Positions 25,368 through 31,742 of a DNA stretch of 31,742 bases are shown here, one piece after another (within the stretch, counting starts at the first letter, position 1; the number at the start of each line of letters is the position of its first letter). The position numbers and the translations under genes were made by a program. This DNA comes from JADHUC01 sp964617665. Its GTDB lineage: Bacteria; Planctomycetota; Planctomycetia; Pirellulales; Pirellulaceae. The stretch spans positions 1 to 31,742 of the forward strand of contig CAZUAH010000104.1 in assembly GCA_964617665.1 (NCBI GenBank), in the 5' to 3' direction. Below the pieces are notes generated by a model. It was not told the DNA's origin, searched no databases, and saw nothing but the letters and a program-made list of their open reading frames with translations.

Positions 25368-25797
25368 TTAAGTACGGTTTTCATCGTCTTGAGCAAACCG
25401 GCTGCATGACATGCCGTCGGCCATGTTGCCAGTCGGATAACGCAGCACGTCCGACAGCCGCAGTACGTGTTCAAGTTCGACTTGAAGCCCTTCCACCTCG
25501 GCGAAATGCGCGCGGATCCAACTTGCACACGCCGCATCGCGATAGGCCGGAACTCCCCGCAGGCAGGGTGTCAGAGGTCAGGAATCAGCTATCGCCTGGT
25601 CTTGGGGGTAGCGTCACCACGATCATCCAGAATTCTTGGAGCGACTTCACAGCACTGAGAAATTGGGCAAGTCCACCGGTTTGCGAAGGAAACAGATGCT
25701 TTTCGTATTCGAACGTTACGTTTCTCTGGTGAATTCACGCCATTATGACAGCAAGGGCCAGCACGGCGGCGATTGGAATTCGGGGCTTGTTCCTCAT
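25368..25797 (-). pseudogene. Probable decayed gene with a nonsense codon and a frameshift
   Basis: Within the 25066-25849 spacer the minus strand reads like coding sequence in three broken pieces. ATG at 25797 opens a 20-residue signal- or membrane-like peptide (MRNKPRIPIAAVLALAVIMA) ended by TGA at 25735-25737. The same frame continues (NVTFEYEKHLFPSQTGG, then AQFLSAVKSLQEFWMIVV) to TGA at 25585. A frame shifted by one carries on from 25577 (AYRDAACASWIRAHFAEVEG, LEHVLRLSDVLRYPTGN) to TAA at 25368. Codon choice in the pieces matches neighbouring genes and lacks the Arg/Ser-rich look of antisense frames. It follows the SpoIIE gene stop by 52 bases in the same direction. No family is recognised; sequencing error or chance are alternatives. 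Confidence 0.33.
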
Positions 25798-25849
25798 CCG
25801 ACTGGCCCACATTTCGCATCGACTCCAGAGACACGAAAGTACGAAGCGA

Positions 25850-27778
25850 TCAAACCGCGGGTTCGACCTTTATCACAACGGCGGTCAAATCGTCGCTTGG
25901 TCTTCCGGGCTCACAGAACTTGAGGGCGGTTTCACGCAATGCTCCTACAATTTCGCCAGCACTCCGTCCGCAATTCGTGCGGACGATCTCAAGGACTCCT
26001 TCCTTTCCGAGAAAACTGCCATCAGGAGATCTAGCCTCGTCCAGACCATCGGTAGGAAAGAACACCGTGTCACCGGGGGCGAGTTTGATGGGGCCATTGA
26101 TAGGAAAATCCGCATCAGGCACGATCGCCAGGGGAACGCCCGTGCTTGGGAGATGCTGCTTAACCTCGCCAGACGAGTCCAAAACGTAGCCGGTCGAGTG
26201 TCCCGCGCTGGCGTACACAAATGATCGAGTTTGGCAGTCCAACTGCGCCAGCATTAGCGTTACGAAGTGTTCCTCTTTCGTCTCCTCGCTCAATGCACGA
26301 TTAAGATGGGCCAGGACTTCTGCGACGTCCTTGTCCATTTGCACGAATGACCGCAGGTGGGCACGGGTCGAAGCCATTAACATCGCCGGCCCTAAACCAT
26401 GGCCTGACACGTCCCCAACAACAAAGCCCATCGTCCCGTCGCCCATCGGCAGAAAATCGTAGTAGTCGCCAGCCGTGTACTCTGCGGGATGTAATGCTCC
26501 AGCGATATCGAAGCCAGGTATCTCCGGCGAGCCTTGCGGCAGAAGCCGTAGTTGGATCGCTTGAGCCGATTTCAGCTCGAATTTCTTCTTCTCCAAGTCT
26601 CTCTGTGCCCGCTTTCGATCCGTGATATCGGCGACAATGCCTCCAATGCTGACGAGCTCCCCCGTCTGGTCGCAGATTGGGAACGCGGAAATAGAAACGT
26701 CGATTATCCCGCCGTCCTTGCGTTGCCGAACCGTTTCCAGTTGGCCGACCGTCTCGCCCCCTTTCACTCTCTCGATCATTGCGGCGGCCTGATCGTGGTG
26801 TTCCGGGGGCCACAACATCGACACGTGCTTGCCGATCGCTTCTTCGGCCGTGTAGCCAAATATCTTCTCGGCGCCCGGATTCCAGGTTAGGAACTTCGAG
26901 CCCAAATCCGCGCTCAGAATGGCATTGTCGGTCGACTGGACAATGGCTGTCAGTTGTGCGTGTTCGACCAAGGCCCACTTCTGAAGCGTCAGATCGCGGA
27001 GCACTGCCAGCCAACACGGCTTGCCTTCCCAATTCACGTCCACCACCCGCATTTCAACCGGCACGCACTGTCCGTCGGTGCGTTGGATTTCGATCTCACT
27101 CGATTCGCAATCCTCAACAGGAAAGCCAAACGGAGCCTGCAGTAGGTCATCTTCCGACCTGCCAAACAGCGCCTGTGCGGCGGGATTCGAGAACTGGATC
27201 GCTCCCCGGTTGTCCACGACGATCGTGCCGTCAACACTGCGGGCAATGACATTGCGCAGATTTGTCTCGCTGGTTCGAGAACCCCGCAGAGCCTGCTGGA
27301 GCTTCACTTTGCTTCGGTGCCTTGCGATGGCGTAACGTACGGAGCGGACGAGTAGGTCGCTGTCAAATTCTCCTTTGACCAGATAGTCCTCTGCCCCCTC
27401 CCTGACCGCGCGGCCTGCGACGATCTCGTCGTCCAGGCCGGTCAGCACGACGATTGGCATGTGTGGAGAGTGCGAACTCACTCGGTGCAGCGTGTCGAGT
27501 CCCCGGCTGTCCGGCAGATTCAAATCCAGTAGTACAACGTCAAACTCTCCTTCGTTCAGGAGTTCGAGCCCGTCTGCCAGCCGCACGCCAGATGTCAGTT
27601 GGAAGTTGACGCGAACGGATTCGGAGAGCAGGAGTTCGATCAGTCTCCGGTGCGGTTCACTATCCTCAATGGCCAAAACGCGACGTAGTTTCGGCAGGCT
27701 CGACGATCGACCGGATCCGTCGCTTCGAACGAAAATGTCAGACGCGGAATCTTCGTCAAGCGGCCGTCTGTCGTCCAT
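25850..27778 (-). CDS. Receiver / PAS / PAS / SpoIIE-type PP2C phosphatase
   Basis: RsbU-like regulator of 642 residues. A receiver (about 32-150; AIEDSEPHRR, Asp in VLLDLNLPDS, VLTGLDDE, Lys in DYLVKGEF) is followed by a PAS domain (about 175-275), a second PAS with PAC (about 285-400, ending VADITDRKRAQRDLE), and a SpoIIE/PP2C domain (about 415-640). Metal-binding aspartates are visible in YTAGDYYDFLPMGDG, VVGDVSGHG, PTDGLDEAR and the terminal RPSDDLTAVVIK. Such phosphatases dephosphorylate STAS antagonists; the STAS fusion at 23776 is the natural candidate substrate. It starts 15 bases after the upstream kinase stop and shares an operon with it. Confidence 0.92.
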   Translation of the reverse strand: MDDRRPLDEDSASDIFVRSDGSGRSSSLPKLRRVLAIEDSEPHRRLIELLLSESVRVNFQLTSGVRLADGLELLNEGEFDVVLLDLNLPDSRGLDTLHRVSSHSPHMPIVVLTGLDDEIVAGRAVREGAEDYLVKGEFDSDLLVRSVRYAIARHRSKVKLQQALRGSRTSETNLRNVIARSVDGTIVVDNRGAIQFSNPAAQALFGRSEDDLLQAPFGFPVEDCESSEIEIQRTDGQCVPVEMRVVDVNWEGKPCWLAVLRDLTLQKWALVEHAQLTAIVQSTDNAILSADLGSKFLTWNPGAEKIFGYTAEEAIGKHVSMLWPPEHHDQAAAMIERVKGGETVGQLETVRQRKDGGIIDVSISAFPICDQTGELVSIGGIVADITDRKRAQRDLEKKKFELKSAQAIQLRLLPQGSPEIPGFDIAGALHPAEYTAGDYYDFLPMGDGTMGFVVGDVSGHGLGPAMLMASTRAHLRSFVQMDKDVAEVLAHLNRALSEETKEEHFVTLMLAQLDCQTRSFVYASAGHSTGYVLDSSGEVKQHLPSTGVPLAIVPDADFPINGPIKLAPGDTVFFPTDGLDEARSPDGSFLGKEGVLEIVRTNCGRSAGEIVGALRETALKFCEPGRPSDDLTAVVIKVEPAV

Positions 27779-27793
27779 TGCAGATCCAGCGTC

Positions 27794-28927
27794 TCACTCG
27801 GGTATTGTGAAGTAAAACACGCTGCCGATGCCCTGTTCTGACTCGGCCCAAACCTGGCCACCGTGGAGTTCTACGATCTTCTTGCAGATGGCCAAACCAA
27901 TCCCCGTCCCGGAATACTGGTCGCGAGCGTGCAGGCGTTTGAATATCACGAATATGCGATCCAAGTGCTCCTCGGCGATGCCGATCCCGTTATCACGCAC
28001 CGAAAACAGCCATTCGCGTTCCTTGCGTTCTGCGGCCACGTGGACACACGACCGCTGATCACCACGGTATTTGATGGCGTTGCCGATCATATTCTGGAGC
28101 AACTGGACCAGTTGTGCCCGAACTCCCATCAGGATTGGCAGATCGTCGTGAGTCACGACAGCGCCGTTTTCTTCAATGGCCGCCTGAAGGTTTTGAACGG
28201 CTTGGTCGAACACCGTCGCACAATCTGTCGGTTCGACAGGATCGTCTCCCAGGCCGATGCGGGAGTAGTCGAGCAGATCGTGAATGATGCCGCTCATCCG
28301 TTGCGCGCCGTCAATCACGAACTCGATCCACTCGTCCGCTTGCTCATCCAGCCTGCCCTGGTAGTTGTCCTTCAGCAGTTCGCAGAAGCCGGATAGCGTC
28401 CGTAGTGGTTCCTGCAAATCATGAGCGGCAACGTGCGCGAATTGCTCCAATTCCTTCAACAGGTGCTGCCGCTCGATAGCGTAACGTGCTGATCGAACCA
28501 ACAGAGTCGCGTTCACTTCACGTTTGATAAGATAGTCCTGAGCACCCTGACGCATTGCGGCAAAAGCCGTCTTTTCATCCTCTGCCGCTGTCAACACGAC
28601 GATGGGCACACTTGGCGATTCAGTCCGCACAGTACGCACGGTCTCCAGCCCTTGACTGTCCGGCAGCATGAGATCCAAAAGGAGAATGTCGATGTCTTCC
28701 TGTGCCAGGCGTTCTAGACCGTCCGCCAATCGCTTGGCATGCACTATATGGAAGTCAATTCCTTTGGCTTGCTTCAAGTGGCTTTCAACGATTTTGTAGT
28801 CTACCGCGCTGTCCTCGATGACCAGGACGCGGCACTGCCCTGCAGCCTCGGGCGCGTGGCCAACCTCGGCTTGTTCCGGGGATAGATCCGAGGGGGGAAT
28901 CCCACCATTCTCGTTCATCTCGACCAT
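27794..28927 (-). CDS. Receiver-fused bacteriophytochrome-type histidine kinase
   Basis: Hybrid kinase of 377 residues. The receiver (about 30-150; VIEDSAVDYK, Asp in LLLDLMLPDS, LTAAEDE, Lys in DYLIKREV) feeds a kinase core of the phytochrome class: H-box VAAHDLQEPLRTLSGFCELL near 167, helix IIHDLLDYSRIG, N-box LQNMIGNAIKYRG, G1 VRDNGIGI, F-box RIFVIFKRLHARD and G2 GTGIGLAICKKI. It has no sensory domain besides the receiver. The ATG at 28927 has GGAGG seven bases upstream and overlaps the stop of a 67-residue frame. It is closely similar to the kinase at 29961. Confidence 0.92.
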   Translation of the reverse strand: MVEMNENGGIPPSDLSPEQAEVGHAPEAAGQCRVLVIEDSAVDYKIVESHLKQAKGIDFHIVHAKRLADGLERLAQEDIDILLLDLMLPDSQGLETVRTVRTESPSVPIVVLTAAEDEKTAFAAMRQGAQDYLIKREVNATLLVRSARYAIERQHLLKELEQFAHVAAHDLQEPLRTLSGFCELLKDNYQGRLDEQADEWIEFVIDGAQRMSGIIHDLLDYSRIGLGDDPVEPTDCATVFDQAVQNLQAAIEENGAVVTHDDLPILMGVRAQLVQLLQNMIGNAIKYRGDQRSCVHVAAERKEREWLFSVRDNGIGIAEEHLDRIFVIFKRLHARDQYSGTGIGLAICKKIVELHGGQVWAESEQGIGSVFYFTIPE

Positions 28928-29130
28928 CACTCATCCTCCACAACGCAAGACGTACCGGGTGGACAAGCAAACAGAGACGATGTCTGAAGCGTGCCGTGCA
29001 AACGTGCCAGAACAACGAGAACCGAGTACTCAAGTTCGCGCTTCATCACGCGCGACGGCACTTCGCCAAGTCGTGAGCCAGGATGCCCGCAGATAGGATG
29101 GATATGAGATGATGGAACGTCATATATCAT
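28927..29130 (-). CDS. Hypothetical 67-residue protein coupled to the downstream kinase
   Basis: A short frame whose TGA overlaps the kinase ATG (TGATG), the arrangement of translationally coupled genes. Its second half (MKRELEYSVLVVLARLHGTL, then FACPPGTSCVVEDE) looks like protein; the first part is less convincing, so an internal ATG at 29046 is a possible start. No family is recognised. It has four cysteines including CPPGTSC. No good ribosome site is seen. The rest of the 28928-29367 spacer contains AT-rich inverted ATATGA/TCATAT arms near 29102-29125 and a repeated CGACGCGAGC near 29226-29270, but no other gene. Confidence 0.38.
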   Translation of the reverse strand: MIYDVPSSHIHPICGHPGSRLGEVPSRVMKRELEYSVLVVLARLHGTLQTSSLFACPPGTSCVVEDE

Positions 29131-29367
29131 ACGGAGTCTCTTCGCCCGATGGAAGAAGTTTTGGACAAAACTGGATACATCTTCAGTTCTGGGCCTCCCA
29201 GAAGCTCCATTTGTACATAGGACGCGACGCGAGCATCTTGGAGGTGCGACAGTCAGTTTCGCACGACGCGAGCCCCAAGACTCGTTTCACCTCCGCTATG
29301 ACGTCGTCAGAATGCGAATGAATTTCAAAAAAGCAACAATCCTCCTGTGGGCTTCTGCGGTTGTCAG

Positions 29368-29733
29368 TCAGGAGACAATTGTCAAAGTGGTCAAACCGAT
29401 GCGAATTTCGTCTCCAGCGTGGAGTTGTTTTTCAATGACTGGTTGGCCATTCACGTACGTGCCATGTGTGGCTCCCAGATCGCGGACGATCAGTTCGCCA
29501 TCGACCAGGTCGACCTCACAATGTCGCCGGCTGACCCAGCGGTCGCGAACTTGGATCCCGACCTTCGAGCTACGGCCCAATACAACAGGGAATTCGCTCG
29601 CATCTATTTCAAAGTCGTACCGATCTACGTCTTGGTGATTTGTACAGCTGTCGCCGACAAGCCGGAATTTGATGCTTTCTTGGTAGGTCGTGCGAGCATC
29701 CGGCTGCATCGATGACTCAGAGAGGGTTATCAT
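29368..29733 (-). CDS. FHA-domain protein
   Basis: A small cytoplasmic phosphothreonine-binding protein of about 121 residues that is almost entirely an FHA domain: VVLGRSSKVGIQV, DRWVSRRHCEVDL, and LIVRDLGATHGTYVNGQPV, with the conserved Gly-Arg, Ser-x-x-His and Asn residues. It ends right after the last strand (IRIGLTTLTIVS). FHA proteins read Ser/Thr-kinase output, linking this island to Hanks-type kinases elsewhere. The start is uncertain: ATG 29733 has a weak GAGG upstream; 29709 and 29820 are alternatives. Confidence 0.83.
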   Translation of the reverse strand: MITLSESSMQPDARTTYQESIKFRLVGDSCTNHQDVDRYDFEIDASEFPVVLGRSSKVGIQVRDRWVSRRHCEVDLVDGELIVRDLGATHGTYVNGQPVIEKQLHAGDEIRIGLTTLTIVS

Positions 29734-29851
29734 TTGGCAGGGCCTCGCGAGTGGGGCATCTATTGGGCTGTCATTTCGGCGGGAGAGTTGGTCTATGTGG
29801 CGGGCTGGCTCCATGGCCAAGGAAGAGGGTATCGAAGTTATGGGTTTTTTC

Positions 29852-29870
29852 CATAGTCATTCTGACTATG
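29852..29870. promoter_or_regulatory. Shared palindrome, copy B
   Basis: CATAGTC (29852-29858), ATTCT, GACTATG (29864-29870), preceded by TTTC and followed by CAC as in copy A. It lies in the divergent spacer between the FHA gene and the PAS kinase, centred about 67 bases upstream of the predicted kinase transcript start, a typical activator position. Confidence 0.6.
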
Positions 29871-29892
29871 CACCTGAAGAAGTGTTGCTTCC

Positions 29893-29921
29893 TTGGCGAT
29901 GACGGGCCGTTCATCTAAGAT
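29893..29921 (+). promoter_or_regulatory. Candidate promoter of the PAS kinase operon
   Basis: TTGGCG (29893-29898), 17-base spacer, TAAGAT (29916-29921). The transcript would start near 29928, about 33 bases before the ATG at 29961. Confidence 0.4.
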
Positions 29922-29960
29922 GGAACGGAAATCAAAGTGGACTTTTGTGCAGGTCGTGCA

Positions 29961-31091
29961 ATGCAACATTCGCCTCGCGGTACCGCAATCGGCGTTGTGC
30001 TCGTGGATGGAGAGTTGCGCATCCGACATTTCACGCCTTCCATTGCCTTCGCAGTCCACCTCGTTCCGGACGACATCGGGCAATCGATTGATCATATCAA
30101 CCACTCACTCGATCTGGGCGGGGAAAGCCTGCGACAACTGACGCAGCAAGTCTTGGATTCCAAAGGTCGGATAGAACGCCAGGTTTGCAATCACGAGGGA
30201 GCACCGCTGTTGATGCAAATCGCGCCCTACGCTGCCGAAGCCGGCGGAGTCGAAGGCGCTGCGCTTGCGTTTGTTGATCTCGCGGCCACTGGGAAGTTAG
30301 AGGAAGAAACGTCAGATAACGGCGAGGAGGAGCGGAATCGGTACGCGGCTCGGCTTGAACGGTGTAACACGGAACTGCAACAGTTGGCCTTTGTCGTGTC
30401 CCACGATTTGCGCGAACCATTACGAACGATCACTAGCTTCTGCGATCTGCTAGAACAGCGTTACGCGGGCAGTTTGGATGATCAGGCGGGCAAATGGATT
30501 GACTTCATCACTGATGGCTGCCGGCAGATGCAGCAGTTGATCGATGACCTGACGGCCTACTCACGAGTGGAGAGCCATGCCAAGCCGCCGGATAGCGTCG
30601 AGGTCGACAAGGCTCTCGATGATGCTTTGGCGGCGTTGAGAACCTCGATTGATGAAACCGGGGCGGTGATCACCCGCGATGAATTGCCGACGCTGGTCTT
30701 CGAACCGGGGCATCTGAAACTACTGCTGCAAAGTCTCGTTTCCAATGCGGTCAAGTTCCGTGGCGACAGTACGCCACGAATTCATGTTTCGGCCCGTTGC
30801 CATGGTGACGAGTGGGTCTTTTCCGTGCGTGACAACGGAATCGGCATCAAGCCTCAGTTCCACGATCGCGTTTTCGAGATCTGCAAACGCCTTCAAAGCC
30901 GAGCCGACTATTCTGGCACTGGAATGGGGCTGGCCATTTGCCGCAGAATTGTCGAACGCGCCGGTGGGCGGATCTGGGTCGAGTCGGAAACAAGTGAAGG
31001 CAGCACGTTCTTCTTCACCGTGCAGAAGTCGCCTGCAGTGTGGCAGAGCTCTTCTCGCCCCGGCGACAGCTCAAGCTCAGACGAGGTGTAA
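29961..31091 (+). CDS. PAS-domain bacteriophytochrome-type histidine kinase
   Basis: Soluble kinase of 376 residues. The N-terminal ~110 residues are a PAS domain whose sequence (VDGELRIRHFTPSI, VPDDIGQSIDHIN) matches the PAS found in CheB-CheR fusion proteins rather than typical kinase PAS domains. The kinase core has H-box VVSHDLREPLRTITSFCDLL near 147, LIDDLTAYSRVE, N-box LQSLVSNAVKFRG, G1 VRDNGIGI, F-box RVFEICKRLQ and G2 GTGMGLAICRRI. It is a close paralogue of the kinase at 27794 but has PAS in place of a receiver. A GTG at 29937 is an alternative start. The Rcp1-like regulator starts three bases after its stop and is the likely partner. Confidence 0.9.
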   Translation: MQHSPRGTAIGVVLVDGELRIRHFTPSIAFAVHLVPDDIGQSIDHINHSLDLGGESLRQLTQQVLDSKGRIERQVCNHEGAPLLMQIAPYAAEAGGVEGAALAFVDLAATGKLEEETSDNGEEERNRYAARLERCNTELQQLAFVVSHDLREPLRTITSFCDLLEQRYAGSLDDQAGKWIDFITDGCRQMQQLIDDLTAYSRVESHAKPPDSVEVDKALDDALAALRTSIDETGAVITRDELPTLVFEPGHLKLLLQSLVSNAVKFRGDSTPRIHVSARCHGDEWVFSVRDNGIGIKPQFHDRVFEICKRLQSRADYSGTGMGLAICRRIVERAGGRIWVESETSEGSTFFFTVQKSPAVWQSSSRPGDSSSSDEV

Positions 31092-31094
31092 CGA

Positions 31095-31553
31095 ATGACC
31101 GAAATCGAAATGGCTGGCGTCCCGGTTGAAATCCTACTGGTCGAGGACAATCCGGGTGATGTCGAGCTGACACGTCAAGGGTTTCTCGCCGGCAGGTTGG
31201 CGAACCGTCTGCACGTGGCTACGACCGGCGACGAGGCTATCGAGTTCCTGCACCGCCGAGGCCCATATCACGATGCACCTCGCCCTGATCTGATTCTCCT
31301 GGATCTGAACCTGCCTGGCAAAGACGGCCGAGAGGTACTGGCGGACGTCAAGGACGATGAGAGCTTGCGAGACATCCCGGTTATCGTGTTGACGACGTCT
31401 ACGGCCGAGGAGGATGTCTTGAGGAGCTACAAACTGCACGCGAATGCGTACATCACAAAACCAGTGGATTTCAGCCAGTTCGTGGACGCGGTGAAGATGA
31501 TCGCCCAGCATTGGTTCGCGTTGGTCAAATTGCCGCCGCGGCAAGACTCGTGA
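31095..31553 (+). CDS. Single-domain response regulator (Rcp1-like)
   Basis: A stand-alone receiver of 152 residues with no output domain. Seen: LLVEDNPGDVELTRQGF, phospho-acceptor Asp in LILLDLNLPGKDG, switch Thr in VLTTSTAEEDV, Lys in YITKPVDFSQF. The early motif and the C-terminal IAQHWF are typical of cyanobacterial Rcp1 and other regulators partnered with phytochrome-class kinases, fitting the kinase three bases upstream. It probably passes phosphate on or acts by protein contact. Confidence 0.93.
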   Translation: MTEIEMAGVPVEILLVEDNPGDVELTRQGFLAGRLANRLHVATTGDEAIEFLHRRGPYHDAPRPDLILLDLNLPGKDGREVLADVKDDESLRDIPVIVLTTSTAEEDVLRSYKLHANAYITKPVDFSQFVDAVKMIAQHWFALVKLPPRQDS

Positions 31554-31600
31554 CCGGAGATTCGTGTGGCATGGTCAAGAGGATTGGGCATCACGATACT

Positions 31601-31614
31601 AACGACTCGTCGTT
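31601..31614. promoter_or_regulatory. Perfect dyad before the zinc-ribbon gene
   Basis: AACGAC and GTCGTT arms around TC, 35 bases upstream of the ATG at 31649. Too tight for a hairpin loop, so more likely a protein-binding site. Confidence 0.35.
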
Positions 31615-31648
31615 GGGTGGAGTGAACCGATTCGAAAGGGATTATTGA

Positions 31649-31742
31649 ATGCCCGTGATGACCAATTTCCATCAGCGATGCCCCGTCTGCGGGCGAACGG
31701 TGCGGATAGCCGTGGGACATCTGGGCATCGTTGTTCAGTGCC
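31649..31742 (+). CDS. N-terminus of a zinc-ribbon protein (3' partial)
   Basis: The frame runs off the right edge after 31 residues. CPVCGRTVRIAVGHLG followed by a further Cys at the edge is half of a CxxC...CxxC zinc ribbon; in planctomycetes this N-terminus often precedes a longer regulator, sometimes with a receiver or STAS domain. AAAGGG lies eight bases before the ATG. Confidence 0.6.
   Translation, partial: MPVMTNFHQRCPVCGRTVRIAVGHLGIVVQC

Noticed and set aside
25745..26224. Plus-strand frame crossing the end of the SpoIIE gene
   Set aside because: It overlaps the terminal phosphatase motif on the other strand and has no ribosome site or family resemblance.
29109..29321. A 70-codon plus-strand frame in the kinase/FHA spacer
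   Set aside because: No ribosome site, no protein-like pattern, and it overlaps the better-supported coupled frame on the minus strand.

Overview
The window looks like a stretch of a planctomycete chromosome (Pirellula/Rhodopirellula-like order). This rests on gene content: a very large secreted protein with an N-terminal LEPRxL-type leader, FG-GAP repeats, a GEVED-like domain and a dockerin; a Tat-exported Gfo/Idh/MocA oxidoreductase; a secreted HEAT-like protein; a membrane coiled-coil protein of a type often seen beside MoxR/DUF58 genes; and a dense set of response-regulator hybrids. No rRNA, tRNA, CRISPR array or intact insertion sequence was seen. Taxonomy is an inference from gene families.

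Layout. 1-2463 (+): the end of a MacA/HlyD-type adaptor and a MacB-type permease. 2501-6091 (-): the giant FG-GAP/GEVED/dockerin protein. 6164-6796: a gene-free spacer with a hairpin-rich, possibly dispersed element and a promoter with an operator-like dyad. 6797-8458 (+): membrane coiled-coil protein, then a strong terminator shared with a convergent outer-membrane beta-barrel candidate (8548-9945, -). 10157-13907 (-): an operon of an HTH-receiver regulator, a histidine kinase and an NhaC-type Na+/H+ antiporter, preceded by a good sigma70-like promoter flanked by a 7-bp dyad. 14159-15490 (-) and 15699-16715 (+): divergent oxidoreductase and HEAT-like secreted protein. 16787-21028 (-): a tight seven-gene housekeeping operon, tpiA-secG-yicC-gmk-rpoZ-coaC-coaB, with coaBC split into two genes.

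21408-31742 is a signalling island. It holds a receiver-fused FixL-like kinase and its FixJ-like partner; a BON protein; a receiver/RsbW-like ATPase/STAS fusion; a receiver/PAS/PAS/SpoIIE-phosphatase; a receiver-fused bacteriophytochrome-type kinase; an FHA protein; a paralogous PAS kinase with an Rcp1-type single-domain regulator; and the start of a zinc-ribbon protein at the right edge. Three proteins carry near-identical receiver modules joined to three different outputs. Two intergenic regions of the island share the same palindrome (CATAGTC-N5-GACTATG) and a third has a one-mismatch copy. The island reads as a two-component network wired into a partner-switching (RsbU/RsbW/STAS) module, and is the best candidate here for an undescribed system.

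Several short coding candidates lie outside the obvious genes: a 67-codon frame whose stop overlaps the start of the 28927 kinase, a 56-codon frame before the BON gene, and a broken reading frame at 25368-25797 that looks like a decayed gene.
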